NCBI GenBank assembly: GCA_023259135.1
Contig: JAHFQX010000005.1
Coordinates: 1-64,000 of the forward strand
Direction: 5' to 3'
DNA: 64,000 nt
From: Betaproteobacteria bacterium
Lineage (GTDB): Bacteria; Pseudomonadota; Gammaproteobacteria; Burkholderiales; JAHFQX01
Of this stretch, positions 63,010 through 64,000 are shown piece after piece. Made by a program: the position numbers and the translations under genes. How positions within the stretch are numbered: the stretch's first letter is position 1; the number at the start of each line of letters is the position of its first letter. The notes below the pieces were generated by a model. It had not been told where the DNA came from and ran no database searches. It saw nothing but the letters and a program-made list of their open reading frames with translations.

Positions 63010-64000
63010 CCCAGGTTCCCCATCCTCCGTCGACTGGCACTGCCTCGCCGCCGATCGGGCCGCCCGCCTGCTGGACGTCGACCCCGCCCTCGGTCTGAGC
63101 CCGGAAGAAGCGAAAAAACGCCTGGCTCGCCAGGGGCCCAACGTCCTGCCGGAAGCGACGCGCCGCAGCCTGGCACGCATGATCCTGGAGCAGTTTTCCG
63201 ATTTCATGATCCTGGTGCTGATAGCGGCGGCCGTCATCTCCGGCATCGTCGGAGAGCCCGTCGATACTCTCGCCATTATCGTTATCGTGCTGCTCAACGG
63301 CGGCATCGGATTTGCCCAGGAATATCGCGCCGAGCGAGCCATGGCGGCGCTGCGCAAGCTGGCGGCGCTTTCGGCCCGGGTACGGCGCGGCGGAACCGCG
63401 GCGGAGATTCCGGCCGAGGCTCTGGTGCCCGGAGACGTGGTATGCCTCGAAGCGGGCAACGTGGTCCCCGCCGATCTGCGGCTGCTGGAAGCGGCGCGGT
63501 TGACCGTGGCCGAGGCGGCCCTGACCGGGGAATCGCACCCCATCGAAAAATCTCCGCGGCCGTTGGCGGAGGCCTCCCTACCCTTGGGGGATCGGCGGAA
63601 CATGGCCTACAAGGGCACCCTGGTCGCCAACGGCCGGGGCGTTGGTCTGGTGGTGGCAACCGGCCTGGACACGCAATTGGGCCATATCGCCACCTTATTG
63701 GCCGGCGAGGAGGAGGTCAAAACTCCGCTGCAAAAACGGCTGACACGCCTGGGAACCCGTCTGGCATGGGCCGTGCTCGCCATCTGCGCCATCGTTTTCG
63801 CCACGGGGCTGCTGCGCGGCGAGCCAGCGGCGCTGATGTTCCTCACCGCCGTCAGCCTGGCGGTGGCAGCCATTCCCGAAGCGCTGCCGGCGGTGGTGGC
63901 CATTTCGCTGGCTCTGGGAGCCGATAAGATGGCGCGGCAGCAGGCTCTCATCCGGCGGCTGCCGGCGGTGGAAACCCTGGGCTCCATCACTTATATCTGC
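62999..64000 (+). CDS. P-type (P2A/Ca2+-type) cation-transporting ATPase, truncated by window end
   Basis: DWHCLAADRAARLLDVDPALGLSPEEAKKRLARQGPNVLPE; VAEAALTGESHPIEK; AVAAIPEALPAVVAISLALGADKMARQQALIRRLPAVETLGSITYIC; open to the window end so absent from the ORF track. Confidence 0.92.
   Translation, partial: MDRNPGSPSSVDWHCLAADRAARLLDVDPALGLSPEEAKKRLARQGPNVLPEATRRSLARMILEQFSDFMILVLIAAAVISGIVGEPVDTLAIIVIVLLNGGIGFAQEYRAERAMAALRKLAALSARVRRGGTAAEIPAEALVPGDVVCLEAGNVVPADLRLLEAARLTVAEAALTGESHPIEKSPRPLAEASLPLGDRRNMAYKGTLVANGRGVGLVVATGLDTQLGHIATLLAGEEEVKTPLQKRLTRLGTRLAWAVLAICAIVFATGLLRGEPAALMFLTAVSLAVAAIPEALPAVVAISLALGADKMARQQALIRRLPAVETLGSITYIC

Noticed and set aside
1-64000. CRISPR arrays, prophage, complete IS elements, tRNA or rRNA genes
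   Set aside because: No regularly spaced repeats, transposase/integrase ORFs, phage structural genes or tRNA/rRNA-like sequences recognised by reading; a tRNAscan/CRISPR finder run would be needed to exclude them formally.

Overview
This window looks like ordinary high-GC gammaproteobacterial chromosome. It has no rRNA, CRISPR array, complete IS or prophage that I could support. The best anchor is the canonical envelope/translation block on the minus strand (rpsB-tsf-pyrH-frr-uppS-cdsA-dxr-rseP-bamA-skp-lpxD-fabZ-lpxA-lpxB-rnhB-TrmH-family methylase), with map-glnD diverging from it. Other recognisable modules are: tandem hot-dog thioesterases, RelA, acetoacetyl-CoA synthetase, soxYZ, ompR/envZ, serB/mfd, a MarR-EmrA-EmrB-EmrB-Usp efflux cluster, ispD/ispF/thpR, msrPQ, a TetR-controlled RND pump, a biotin-dependent acyl-CoA carboxylase pair, recJ and alr. 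The right end holds an otsA-otsB-GH15 trehalose cassette followed by a Ca2+/cation antiporter and a P-type ATPase cut by the window edge. The most unusual item is the trehalose-6-phosphate synthase: it carries an N-terminal, receptor-like two-TM module and sits with a phosphatase and a GH15 glucosidase/trehalase-like enzyme. Other items worth checking are an in-frame insertion of a dispersed repeat in a thioesterase gene, a hairpin/MITE-like element, a decayed island between relA and the acetoacetyl-CoA synthetase gene, a candidate small basic protein missing from the ORF track, and structured operators/leaders. All calls come from reading the sequence and supplied translations; no searches were run.
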